From contig JALLAZ010000506.1 of the NCBI GenBank assembly GCA_036939755.1, positions 1 through 14,697 on the forward strand: DNA of 14,697 nt, read 5' to 3'. Below the pieces are notes generated by a model, which saw only the letters and a program-made list of their open reading frames with translations, did not search any database and was not told the origin of the DNA. Below, piece by piece: positions 1 to 9,368 of this stretch. Both the position numbers and the translations under genes were made by a program. This stretch comes from Stephanodiscus triporus (lineage: Eukaryota; Bacillariophyta; Thalassiosirophyceae; Thalassiosirales; Thalassiosiraceae). Numbering within the stretch: the first letter of the stretch is position 1; every line of letters starts with the position of its first letter.

Positions 1-586
1 GTCGTTAGGAACTCGTTAGGAAGTATTTTCTCAATCGTTACCGGACTCGTAGTAAGCGACAAATATTGTGCAGTGTGGATGTGATGAAACATCATCACAG
101 AAGAATCTTACAAGGAAATACATTTTATCTAGGGGTACGTAATTTGTCCAATATCTACTTACACAAACAGCTCCTATTTTTTTTTAACTAAACTACGACA
201 ACGTAAGCATCATGGAGGATTCTTTGAAAAATTAAATTAACTAAGTAAATACATTACTGCTTCTCTTGAAAAAAGTAAAGGAGCCAAATACGTTGGTCGG
301 CAGTCGTGGGGCTCGCAGATCCACCATTCCAGCACCCGGCACCCCGAGCGTGACGTCCAGCCCACTGCCAATCAAGCCAACCATCCGCAAGGCCACGACT
401 GCCAAAAATCAAAAGGTGGCACGACACGCCAAGATACTAAGAACACGACCAGAATTACCATAATTGCTTGCCAAGCCATAAAACTGCGCCGGCGCAAAAT
501 ATTCCAGCGAGCGAGTGAACGTCCAAACTTCCGCGAGCAGGGGGAGGAGGGCGACGCAGGACGATAAAAGCGGTCATTATTTGACT
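1..586. other. Upstream intergenic sequence, no gene recognised
   Basis: The first 260 bases are AT-rich, with a small tandem motif (cgttaggaa twice near the left edge) and an inverted repeat around 83-100 (gtgatg...catcac). From about 280 to 560 composition becomes GC-richer, leading to the start codon of the cysteine-rich gene at 587. A 65-codon open frame at 266-463 is low-complexity (P, T, K, R rich) and shows no family resemblance, so I do not call it a gene. The stretch presumably holds the promoter and 5' UTR of the gene at 587, but I see no convincing TATA box. Confidence 0.5.
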
Positions 587-3403
587 ATGAAGTTTCAAGC
601 CATCCTCCTTGCATTGGTAATTGGAGAGACGCGTGGAGAAGATGTCATTCCTACCGGACCCAATGGCGACGGGGAGGTAAGGAACTTAAACTCTCATTCT
701 TCTCCTCCTTGTACTATGCCACCGCCCTTGCTCCTGCGTGTGCGATCACCCCCGATCCTCCTACCACTTCCGTCATCGCGACCGCTCCCCTCCCCTTCCT
801 CGTCGCCGCGAGACAGCGCTGTCCTTCTGCCAACGCCGTCGTTGCGAATATCACCGTCCCGCTCGCGCTCGTCGATGCTCAAGCGTCCTTCCTGCTCAAG
901 ACGGCTGCCTTCGTCGTCGCTGTTGCCGCTTCCTCGCTGCCGTCGATGACGTTCGTCTCCCCATCCTCCTCACGCTCGTCACTCCATCCTCGCGGCCTTG
1001 TCTCGCGCGGGGCCATGCCCGCCAGCCACGATACGTCAGTGCCATTCGCTAACATGGCGCCATCGTTGTCGTGGTGGTCGTGGTGGTCGGCTGCTGCTGC
1101 TGTTTTTGGTGGTGCCGATCCTTTTCGATCGTATTGATCCCGAGGACGACGACGACGATGATGATAATCTCAAAACTTCTCTGCTCTCCGTCTCTGCCTT
1201 TTCTCATAATGCAGGGAGGAGGCGCCGAGAGAGTTCTCCGTTTAGGACCTAGCAGCTCTTTCAAGGGACGCACTTTTCAGGGAAATAAAGGTGGTAGCGG
1301 GGTAAGTCATACTCCTCCACTCTGTCGTCGCGTAGGGCCACGACGACGAAGGACGAGTTGACTTCGACGTCAATACGCTGTCATCGACAACGCCAATGGC
1401 AGATCTGGGTCCTCGTCCTTCGGTTGCTCTGGTCTCTCTATTTTTAACGACACATCTGAATCTCACCCTTTTGTTTTATAAATGTTTTCTTTTCATCTTT
1501 TGTCCAGCGCGCGAGAGGCGTTCAGGAAAATTCAGAGTGCATCATTTGCCCGGATGGCATCACTGAAGGTTATGATGACTATGCCCCATACGCTGGGGAT
1601 CCTAGGACGTGTGCGGAGCTCATTGATTATGCTACGCTGGTCGAAACTGGATCCCATGATTGCGCATTGGCTGAATCATGGGAGATAGGTTGCTGCTCCA
1701 CTGTACCTGAGAGTCCTTGCATCATTTGCCCGGATGGCATCACTGAAGGTCTTGAAGATTATGTCCCGCCCTATGAGGGGAATAACGGGCACACATGTGC
1801 GGAGAGCATTAATTCTGCCCCGCAGTTCGAAACTGAGTCTGATTATTGTGGAGTGATTGGTGAACTTGACGCGTCATATTGCTGCCCAGTGAATGACGAT
1901 GACTGGTCGCCCACCCCTCCAATCATCCAACCCACCAGTCCACCTATCCCATCAGCTTGGGATCCGTGCATCATTTGCCCTAACGGAGCAACAGCAGGTG
2001 ATGAGTATGCCCCGTTTGCTTCTAGTGGGGATCCTACAACATGTGCGGAGCTCATTGATTATGCTGCGCTGTTCGAAACTGGTTCCCAAGATTGCGCATG
2101 GGCTGAAGTGTACGAGTTACTTTGTTGCCCTGCTGAACCTGTGAATCCTTGCATCATTTGCCCAAATGGATCCACAGCCGGTGATGATTATGTCCCACCA
2201 TACGAGGGAAATACCTTAACATGTGCGGAGAACATCGATTTTGCCATGCTATTCGAAACTGAGTCTGCTTATTGTGGAGTGATTGGTAAACTTGACGCGT
2301 CATATTGCTGCCCAGTGAATGACGATGACGTGTCACCCACCCCTTCAATCAACCAACCCGCCAATCCATCCATCCTAGTGTCGACGACAAGGAAACCATC
2401 CACGTCGCTGACCATGTCTCACCAATTCTGCGGTACGGGTTACGACGAAGCCATGTCCAGTTGTTCCGCTGGCACAGCCTGTCCCACAGGGAGCGAGTGC
2501 CCTACTGGTATGTTATGCTTTGCCGGCATCTCATGTGCGGAATCGCTACTCCCTCCTACCCCTCCTCCCACGACCATTTCGGATTCGCCCGTTTCGGGGG
2601 GGGTTGTCAGTGATGGCCCTACCATGTATCCTACCATGGCATCACTACCCCCTCCTACTCCTCCTTCTTTATCGGCAGAACCTGTTTCTGGAGGTGCAAC
2701 AGCGGGGGAAGTAATCGGCATGATCGTGGATATGGTGCTGGATGTGCTCAACAATACAACCACCAGTCCCACCGCCTCTCCTCCCTTGAGCAATGCGACT
2801 CAATCTACTTGCTGCCCCACCGCGGCGGTGAATCCCTGTCTGGTCTGTCCCGAAGGGATCACCGTCGACCCAACTGTCGTTGTCGGGTCCGCCGGAAAGA
2901 CATGTGCCGACCTCCTTGTCGACAAGCTCGACACCGAGGAGGCGAGCGCCATCTGCACGGAAATGTACGACGTGGCAGGTCCGGTGTGCTGCCCCCCGGC
3001 TCCTGCTCCCACCCCTGCTCCCACTCCCGTGCCAATGACATCATCCGCTCCAGTGTCTACAGAGGAAACGATGTCGCCTTCTTCGAACGATGGGCCGACC
3101 TCTCTCCTCTGGGTCCGTGTCATTTCTGCTGTTGCGGGCGTTTGTCTCATAGGGACGCTAGCGGTGTATTATCTTCGCAAGAGGACAGCTCAAGTCCAAG
3201 GTCCTGCCACAACAACTAGTCCTGCAGGAGTTGATCAGATGTCAGAAGGAGGTATTCCCACGGCTGTGGCATCCAAAGTAGACCCCGAGACTGCTGACAC
3301 TCCTTTCTTCCAATTAAACCCAGCCCCCCCTCCTGCATATGCTCCATATTCTTCCGCTTCCGCTCCGCCGCTCGAGTTATTGAACAGTGACTCTAGAAAG
3401 TAG
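587..3403 (+). CDS. Secreted/type I membrane protein with five cysteine-rich repeats; 3' end inside an LTR
   Basis: Three-exon model: 587-676, 1215-1301 and 1508-3403, all phase-0 GT-AG junctions, giving 690 aa. Residues 1-17 form a signal peptide (MKFQAILLALVIGETRG). I chose Met at 587 over the in-frame ATG at 515 because only it puts the hydrophobic core at the N-terminus. Four repeats start at Cys70, Cys130, Cys213 and Cys274 (CIICP[DN]G, then TCAE, an acidic helix-like stretch and CC). Next comes a different Cys cluster from Cys367 (CSAGTACPTGSECPTGMLC), and a fifth, diverged repeat from Cys503 (CLVCPEG). Pro/Ser/Thr-rich linkers separate the blocks. A single transmembrane helix lies at about 535-556, followed by YYLRKR, so the Cys-rich part should be outside the cell or in the lumen and the last 125 residues, with PPPAYAPY, in the cytoplasm. 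Similar Cys repeats occur in many diatom secreted proteins of unknown role, possibly cell-surface or cell-wall; that is recollection, not a search. Codons from 3381 onward (ending NSDSRK, stop) belong to the LTR. Confidence 0.75.
677..1214 (+). other. Intron 1 of the cysteine-rich gene, unusually long and pyrimidine-rich
   Basis: The intron begins GTAAGG after the GAG codon at 674-676 and ends TAATGCAG before GGAGGAGGC at 1215. Both flanking exons are phase 0 and read in frame. At 538 nt it is much longer than the other introns in the window (79-206 nt). The plus strand is strongly C/T-rich in 700-1000, and simple repeats follow: a gtggtc/gctgct run near 1070-1105 and a gacgac-gatgat run near 1144-1166. 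Several plus frames stay open across it, which reflects skewed composition rather than clear coding. An alternative model would retain part of it as coding sequence; transcripts would decide. Confidence 0.55.
1538..2395 (+). repeat. Intragenic tandem duplication of a two-domain unit (about 430 bp)
   Basis: Two consecutive units, about 1538-1966 and 1967-2395, each hold two Cys-rich domains. Domain 1 matches domain 3 and domain 2 matches domain 4, with offsets of 429 and 432 bp. The match is close at DNA level: the segment reading tattgtggagtgattggt continues nearly unchanged through the CCPVNDDD codons in both units. Domains within one unit are much less alike, so the pair was duplicated as a block after the single domain had already diverged. 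Confidence 0.8.
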
Positions 3404-3523
3404 TTGTAATTCGGTTTCTAGCGTTGCTGAAAAAAACTCTGACGGATTTAAATATTATTCAGTCCTGAGTATTTTGAACCATTTTCAGATAGTTTTCTGG
3501 CTGAATTAACAGATATGTTAACA
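3381..3523 (-). repeat. 3' LTR of the copia element (143 bp)
   Basis: Read on the minus strand it starts TGTTAACATATC and ends CACTGTTCA, i.e. TG...CA. It matches 7871-8033 over its whole length, with roughly 85-90% identity by eye outside gaps. It lacks a 24-nt block present in the other LTR (7905-7928) and differs most in the middle (about 3450-3468). Its plus-strand left end supplies the last six whole codons and the stop of the cysteine-rich gene. Confidence 0.9.
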
Positions 3524-3532
3524 CACCCTTGC
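3524..3532 (-). other. Polypurine tract of the copia element
   Basis: On the minus strand the nine bases GCAAGGGTG directly precede the TGTTAACA start of the 3' LTR. This is where the plus-strand primer for retrotransposon DNA synthesis is expected. The tract is purine-rich but short and interrupted. Confidence 0.5.
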
Positions 3533-4271
3533 AGAAAATTTCGGAAACATGGTCCGTCTGTCATCGCCAGACCTGTCTCCGAACTACTAGCTTGCTCTTG
3601 ACGCAATCGCAGCACATCTGCCAGGCGCGTCAAAAATTCTCCCCGCACATTACGATGATGTGCCGGCGGATGATGTTTTGTAAAATAATCCGCCAAGTTT
3701 GTTTTACCGGGCCGCCAATAAATTTTGAATTGCCCTTGTTGCGCCCTATCCAACAACCACTCGAACCGCATACCCATCAATTTGGTTCTCTTTAGTCGGA
3801 CTCTTGCATTTATTACTCCCTCAGCCATGGAGTTGTCAGTTTAAATGGGCGTACGGGGTAGTTGATGCCCCATCTCCTGCAATATGCGCTGCATGTGCAC
3901 CGCTTCCTTAGCATTAATGAATAATGCTCCAAGTTTGGCCTCTGCCGCCGAAGACATGACCACATCAATTATTTGAGCGATGGTCAAAATTGCGCCATTG
4001 TTTGGGGGATGCTGGACATTGCTCAATAGGAAAAAATGCCCACCTGCCCGACTCTGCGCTTTGCTCTCATTGAGATAACCCGCGTCACTGTGGATAGCCA
4101 TAAATTTTTGCTTGAATGGTAAGTGAGAATTGCTTCCTCCTGGCTGGCGCAATAATCTAATAGCTGCTTCACCCTCTCCATTGTTTTCGTCATGGAGGCA
4201 GCTTGCTGTGTCGCAATGGCATTTAACGTGACCAACATGGTTGGATCAACCGCTCGACTGTAATGCAACAA
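3524..4271 (-). pseudogene. Copia RNase H remnant
   Basis: The minus-strand frame from 4271 reads YSRAVDPTMLVTLNAIATQQ and MERVKQLLDYCASQE, the connection to RNase H in CoDi elements. After a frameshift near 4100-4150 it continues with MAIHSDAGYLNESKAQSRAG, MSSAAEAKLGALF and AVHMQRILQEMG. A TAA at 3841-3843 interrupts just before TDNS in the same frame; the residue expected there in relatives is Gln, so a CAA to TAA change is likely. The frame then resumes with the GKTNLADYFTKHHPP tail. The Asp and Glu positions expected of RNase H are still recognisable. The last open frame runs on into the 3' LTR to a stop at 3448. Confidence 0.85.
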
Positions 4272-4338
4272 AGTGCCGGTGATTGCCTGGTTGTATTTCT
4301 GGCCTTCTTTGTCAAGCGGAGTGCTGACCTCTTCTGCC

Positions 4339-5729
4339 TCAACATACTGTGCCTTTGCTCCATATGTTGGTACAACGTGGGGATGAGGTGAGTTCTGCTT
4401 TAAGGACGCTCATGTCCAAAAAGCTGCAGTGTTTTTGTAATATATCCCGACATGGATAAATGGACTCTCTTATTGATGTAGTCCCAATAAAAAAGATCCC
4501 GATGTACTTGCTGCCCGTCCAATCTTCTGATATTTCACAATGTTGTCTGAGAATACTAATCAGATGCATCACATTTTCTTTTCCCACATATTTTATCCCA
4601 AAATCATCAACAATAAGTGTGAAGGAAATGGGTCGTGTCTCGTGGGTCCATAATCCGGGCACTGCTTTACTTTGTGAGTACCCATGTTGGTTCAGACACT
4701 GCTTTAATAACTTTTGTGCTAATATTCCCACTTGCAGCAAACTGTACATCCCCTTTTGGATTTCAACAAAAACATATCCGTCGCTGGTGACTTTCTCATG
4801 CAAATTATACTCCACAATAATCTCCTCTGGAATATCATCAAGTTTTATGCAGACATACTCGTATCTCTCCATTGGCGTATTGAGGTAGAAGTTTTTAATG
4901 TCCAATATCATATATCCTGCGCCGGTGGTTGATATGATGCTGTTAACGTGCATTTTGACAAGGTCAGATCAGCCGGTGGAGTACCTATGTCGCCCGGATA
5001 ATGAACTTTGTTGCCTCCCACTGTAAGTCTCGTTCTGTGCACTTCCGCCTTGTTTGGTTTTAGTTCACAGACAAACTTTGCATATGTGATGTCTTTCCAT
5101 CTGTCGGCAGGTACCTGGTGTTTATGGATGAAGAAGATAGTATTGGTGCCTGAATGCATCCTCCAACACCTTGGGCTAATCTCCCAAAGTCATTTGCGGA
5201 GGAGTGAAACCACACCTCTTTGTACTTTGGGTGCTGAGTGATCAGTTGCCTATACTTCATCATTTTCCTGGAGTTCTCATCGAAGATCTCATTTGCAAAC
5301 TCTACTGCCGACTTTGGGTTGTTGTCCAAAACCGCCTGTGCCAACTCTTCAATATGCTGTCGTGAGTTGCTACTGTTTGCCACCCTCGCTTGAGTATGGC
5401 TGCAACTGCTTGGGCATACTTGGATTGTGTGACTCGTCACTCCAATGGTGTCGCACGTAGTAAAGTCTTCTCAATAATCGGGTGTTGCACCCTTGGAGCA
5501 AGTATGTCCTTGGGTTGTAAACCAATGCCACTGCTTGCCACCCTTGGTTCCGATATGGGGTCTTTAAAGGTGACTGTTTTGTTTGTCTTTTTCCTGGACA
5601 TTGATGTGTTATTAAGAATGCTATTTAACCTTCTCAAGACCAACATTTCCTCTCTCCCTTTATCGCTTGGTTGAGCACAGAGAGTCGACACAAGATCTCT
5701 GACAGCTTTGATGACTTGATCTTCCGGCA
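4339..5729 (-). pseudogene. Copia linker and reverse transcriptase remnant
   Basis: The segment 5730-5437 reads as the post-integrase linker (MPEDQVIKAVRDLVSTLC ... ILAPRVQHPII). Then, in shifting frames, come KYKEVWFHSSANDFGRLAQG (5440-5060), TNTIFFIHKHQVPADRWKDI and RTRLTVGGNKVHYPGD (5159-4908), and LDIKNFYLNTPMERYEYV onward (4953-4339). The catalytic aspartate block LIVDDFG (about 4594-4614) is intact, but the usual YGLPQAG is MYSLLQVG here, a sign of unconstrained drift. Downstream of EDWTGSKYIGI the frame degenerates before the RNase H part. There are at least three frameshifts within this span. Confidence 0.87.
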
Positions 5730-6624
5730 TTACGATTGTACCGGCAACCTCCCTGTTTGATCGGAGAATACCATTTCACTTGCATTGAAAACCTTTACCA
5801 ATAAATTTTGTTTGGTGATGGCCCGGGTAAGTTCAGTTCCTTCTGATATCTCATTGACAACAACCTTTTGTTTGGTTGATCTCACATTCTGCCTTTGCTT
5901 CTTCAGGTTACCTTTTTGAGTCTCCACAGATTCAGAAAAGTGCTTGTTCTCAGCTTTGGCGTTGATTCCCGGCCACCACATGGAATAGTTTCCATGATTG
6001 ATAGCCTCTTCCCACGTGTCTTTGGTTGGAAAACCCACGGCTGCATGGAGATATCGAATCGTCTTGGCATTGACGGTAAACTATAGACGTTTGCTGCTGT
6101 CTCGTGCGGGCTCCTCCTGCTTGCACAGATGAGGGGTTTTGTCTCACGTGACAATCGCCATAGTCCATTAGCATCCTGCCACCCTTGGACGGCTTACGTA
6201 ACATATGCAATTGAAGAGTGTTCCTCTTATGCACAGTGATACCTTCTCCCCGCGGATGAAAAACTGTGGTATAATCGGCATCAGCAAGCTTGCCAACATT
6301 GACCGAAGAATTGGGTCGCAATCCTGGTAAGACATCCGCCCTTCTTGCTTCATCTGAGAGAGCGTCAAAAGGTAAAATAGCGGTATGTGTTGCTTGTTTT
6401 GTTGATCCATCCGGCAGTGCAACAATCTTGTCAGAAGGTCCCGTAATGGTTAGATTTTCTTCTGGCTGAACAAAGCTTGAGGTTGCGCCAGAGTCTAGCA
6501 CCATGGTTGATGCCTTCCAATCATCATCATCTTCGTCTTCTCTTGATAGTGGGGCCCCGTAATTTGCATTCGCAGCGTAAGTATAACTGGTGTTATATTT
6601 ACTTGCTACCTGCAACTCTGACAT
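5730..6624 (-). pseudogene. Copia protease and pre-integrase remnant, integrase core missing
   Basis: The frame starting at 6624 carries the aspartic protease site LDSGATSSFV and then LPGLRPNSSVNVGKLADADY, the start of the gag-pre-integrase region. Frames then shift near 6150 (NVYSLPSMPRRF) and 6040 (MGFPTKDTWEEAINHGNY, ETQKGNLKKQRQNVRSTK). The last matching stretch, VFSDQTGRLPVQS, is where the integrase catalytic domain normally begins. A stop follows, and the next readable sequence is already the post-integrase linker. A core of the size usual for this family (a few hundred residues) therefore appears deleted at about 5730-5740. Confidence 0.87.
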
Positions 6625-6645
6625 TACTGAAAGCCCCGCACACCT

Positions 6646-7794
6646 TCAGGTGCTCTTGATGGATTTCCACCCAGGCGGATGCTTGGATGCATTGTCAGGT
6701 AGTTCCCAACATTGTGCATGGGTGCAATTGGGATAAGTAAGATTGCAATGAAGACAAGTGGTCGCTGTCCTCTTCTTCTCTGCCCACGCTGCAGCTTTTG
6801 CTGCCGCCTTTGCTGCCTTGGATTCATTGTCAGTTGGCACCTTGGAGTTGTTTGCAAGAACAGCAGCTCTGAGTTTCTCCAATGCTGCAGTGGTGCTCTT
6901 TATAAGGGTTTCAACTTGCTTGGCATGCTGGTCAGTAAGTACTGCTACCAATTCTCCAGTTGTATTTGCCATTTCTTCAACAATGTTGTTAACTGATGCA
7001 TGTCCAGTTGCTCGAGCCGTGGTCGCATCCTGTCGGTTGAGTTTAGTAAACTCCGTGTTCATGACAGTTCTGAGATTGGCGTACATTTGTGCAGCTATCG
7101 GTCTGACTTCCCCCTTGCGAATCACTGCATCTTAGTCGCCAGCATCTTTGAAGCTTTTTAGTGCTTTTGCAACTATTGCACGTTCATCAACCTGGATGTT
7201 TGATCGTGCTAGTTGTCGACGCGCTTCACCCAATCAGTTGAAGTATTTCTCTGGCACCTCCACGGCATTCCAAGGTGTGTCACATTCAGCTAACAATGCA
7301 GCAATGTTGACATAATCCATTGTTCCCCAACAGTTACGAAGGTGAGTTAGCATTTGCAAAGGTGTTACATTGAGGTATGCAATACCCACAGCTCACAATT
7401 CTAACAAGTAATCTTTTTCCACTCCTTTGAGAATGAGATCTTTTAGTCCTTTGCTAGCTCCAATGCACGTCTGAAACTGTGCAATCAACGTCTTGTGGTG
7501 TTCAGCTTCTTGTTGAGGATGTTGTGCTGCTGGAATGGCTCCTTCCAGATAAACTCCCGGATTTTCAGGAAAGATAAACGGTGTACCCGGTGCAATCAAC
7601 TCGTAATTAGCGATAGTCTTAACCAAACCTGCGTGGCCATGCAACCCTCCTCCTAATTCAAAGTGAAAGCTTGATGCAATGGCAATGAGTTCACCTTCCA
7701 AACTATCGGTGTCTCGGTTAGTTGGCTGGCCGTGAACCTTTGTTACAGTGCATTCCGCAATGGCCTTTCTCGTTTTTTGCTCGGGATTAGTCAT
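6646..7794 (-). pseudogene. Copia gag remnant with zinc-knuckle-like motif
   Basis: One minus-strand frame runs from MTNPEQKTRK at 7794 to KSIKST at 6649. It is broken by in-frame stops at 7393-7395 (TGA), 7234-7236 (TGA) and 7132-7134 (TAA), and closed by a TGA at 6646-6648 before the protease frame, which continues in the same register. No frameshift is needed within gag. Near the C-terminal end lies CLHCNLTYPNCTHAQCWELP, a Cys/His cluster in the place of the retroviral-type zinc knuckle, followed by NASKHPPGW, a typical CoDi gag ending. Upstream are Ala/Lys-rich helical sequences. Confidence 0.85.
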
Positions 7795-7855
7795 TCCAAT
7801 AAATCTCGAATGAAATTGCTTTCAAAATCCTCTTCGTTTCGATTCGTTAATGGAC

Positions 7856-7915
7856 TTCAGTAATCACTATTGAACAGTGACTCTAGAGAGAAGTTGTAAT
7901 TTGGTGATTACTGAA
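7856..7915 (-). repeat. 12-bp perfect inverted repeat across the LTR/primer-binding boundary
   Basis: The plus-strand sequence ttcagtaatcac (7856-7867) is the exact reverse complement of gtgattactgaa (7904-7915). The first arm starts 3 nt inside the element from the LTR end at 7871, where the minus-strand primer-binding site should be. The second arm lies inside the 5' LTR, mostly within the 24-nt block absent from the other LTR. The primer-binding position shows no TGG start that would suggest pairing to a tRNA 3' end. Confidence 0.75.
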
Positions 7916-8033
7916 TTAATGAGCTGCTTTTCTAGCGTTGCTGAAAAAACTCTGACAAATTTAACTATTCGGTTGCAAATATTTTGAACCATTTTCAGAT
8001 AGTGTTCTGACTGATTTAATAGATATGTTAACA
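7871..8033 (-). repeat. 5' LTR of the copia element (163 bp)
   Basis: It has the same TGTTAACATATC...CACTGTTCA boundaries (minus strand) as the copy at 3381-3523. It carries an extra 24 nt at 7905-7928 and several substitutions. Its outer flank (gtaga) does not match the outer flank of the other LTR. Confidence 0.9.
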
Positions 8034-9368
8034 GTAGAAGTGCCTGTGAACGTATTGTTTCTTCTTTACTACTGCTCGCATTGGCCAAGTTTTTTAAATC
8101 TGCTACCCTTGAATTTGGGAAACCTCCTTGCAGGATCAAACCATGGTCATGGACCCATGCTGAGATTTTTGTTTCATATGTTATGTTTACTAGCACTAGA
8201 TTTGACATCATTGGTTTACATATCATTTTGTAAATTCTTCAAACTTGCTGCCAGATGGGCAAATTGCACCATCATGAGGGTGATGTTTGTGAGATGTGTG
8301 TTGTGGGCTGTCATAATTATTGTACCATAATCATATTCACCATACAAATCCTGCCATATCCAACCTAGCGGTTAAGCTGTTCACAAGTCCTTTTGACAGT
8401 AGATTTAGTTCGTAGAACTGTACAGTCTACTAGTAGCCATACCAAGTTGGATAAATACTTTGTCTTGAGTTATGTGCCCCAAAGAGAGGGAGCATGTCCA
8501 CAATTGGCTTCCCTCCATAAAATTTGAGGACAGATACTAGCGATGGATCTGGTCCTTGTACACTTTTTGGTAGACACATAAGCTTTGCTTGCTAAAACTA
8601 TGATTTTATTAAAGACCTTTACTAGACATGGTATGCCGACTCAAACTCAAGCGTCAAAACATTAGTAGAAACATTTGATTAATGATGAGGAGATTGTCCA
8701 TGTCCAATGCGAAGTAATCCCTATGGCCTTTGTGGCTTGTTCATAGGCCTGGGAGAGCACTGGGGGGGAGAACATTATGTACATTCATCATAGCTCTGAC
8801 AGCCACAGCAATATCAGAATAGTGTGTCGGCATTCTGCACAGACTAGGCGATCTCTTTTTTCAATGATTTCATGACTGGGAACATTATCCTTTGTGGCAC
8901 CCAAACTTTGCCATCTCTAGCCCCTTAATCATGATTTTGTATTATGTTCTCCAGTATTGTGCTGTTCTTCATCTTGCACCTTCTGCCGGACGGAGGTTCA
9001 GTATCTATTTCTTTTCTCATCATGTTGCAGTTTTACCTCGACATGCTTGCTCTGGGGCATGCACAGATTGCAGCAGTAGCTGGGTGATTAATCATTAATT
9101 GAATATGAATGGAAATTATTGCTATTCGGGAGGAGGCAGCAATTCGACATTGTTTGATTGAGGGGTCGGAAAGAACGTGGCTGTCTCCAGGGGTTGTTTG
9201 ACGAGCTCATAGAGGGTGAGTATGCTCACTGGAGGACATGTCCCACTGAAGAGAACTGATTGGTCAAGATAAAAAGAGGTCTAAGCTAGCCCCAAAATTG
9301 GTCGTTCGCTTTACAAAGCAGGATCAAAGGCGGTTCGAGACTTCTATAAACTTTGTTAATTCAACATA
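8034..9368. other. Intergenic stretch with possible degraded coding scraps
   Basis: No gene is supported here. Two minus-strand scraps look faintly protein-like. One is 8430-8579, a 49-codon frame containing SVLKFYGGKPIVDMLPLFG. The other is the part of a frame at 8034-8226 containing ISAWVHDHGLILQGGFPNS, which runs on into the LTR. I recognise neither. The plus frame at 8025-8330 overlaps the second scrap and is rich in hydrophobic residues only because of base composition. A match to the tRNA B-box near 9338 lacks a matching A-box and stems. The right end (about 9240-9368) is presumably the 3' UTR and terminator of the TRS23 gene. Confidence 0.4.

Larger units (their letters stand above)
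3381..8033 (-). mobile_element. Decayed Ty1/copia retrotransposon, CoDi-like (diatom type)
   Basis: Two direct LTR copies (3381-3523 and 7871-8033) bracket minus-strand remnants in the order gag, protease, integrase N-terminal region, reverse transcriptase, RNase H, which is the copia order. Diagnostic strings include VLDSGATSSF (protease), MGFPTKDTWEEAI and VFSDQTGRLP (pre-integrase region of CoDi elements), LDIKNFYLNTP and LIVDDFGIKYVGKE (RT), and WRPGKTNLADYFTKHHPPAH (RNase H end). The reading frame changes at least eight times and there are several in-frame stops. The integrase catalytic core is absent near 5730. No target-site duplication is visible: the left flank is gttat and the right flank gtaga. 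The element is defective. Confidence 0.93.

Noticed and set aside
266..463. Plus-strand frame of 65 codons
   Set aside because: Low-complexity composition, no signal or domain, and no support from neighbouring exons.
694..882. Minus-strand frame in intron 1, Gly/Asp/Arg-rich
   Set aside because: Reverse complement of a C/T-rich intron; composition artefact.
1538..2400. Repeats considered as a CRISPR-like or satellite array
   Set aside because: The repeat is in-frame coding sequence with conserved cysteines and a 430-bp period.
2440..3150. Long minus-strand frames opposite the cysteine-rich gene
   Set aside because: Shadows of the plus-strand coding sequence, with Gly/Val runs produced by Pro/Thr linkers on the coding strand.
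8025..8330. Plus-strand 101-aa hydrophobic frame starting in the LTR
   Set aside because: Leu/Phe-rich only through T-rich sequence; all frames are open here and there is no start context or family match.
9310..9350. tRNA-like B-box (ggttcgagac)
   Set aside because: No A-box at the proper distance and the flanking bases do not form a T-arm or acceptor stem.
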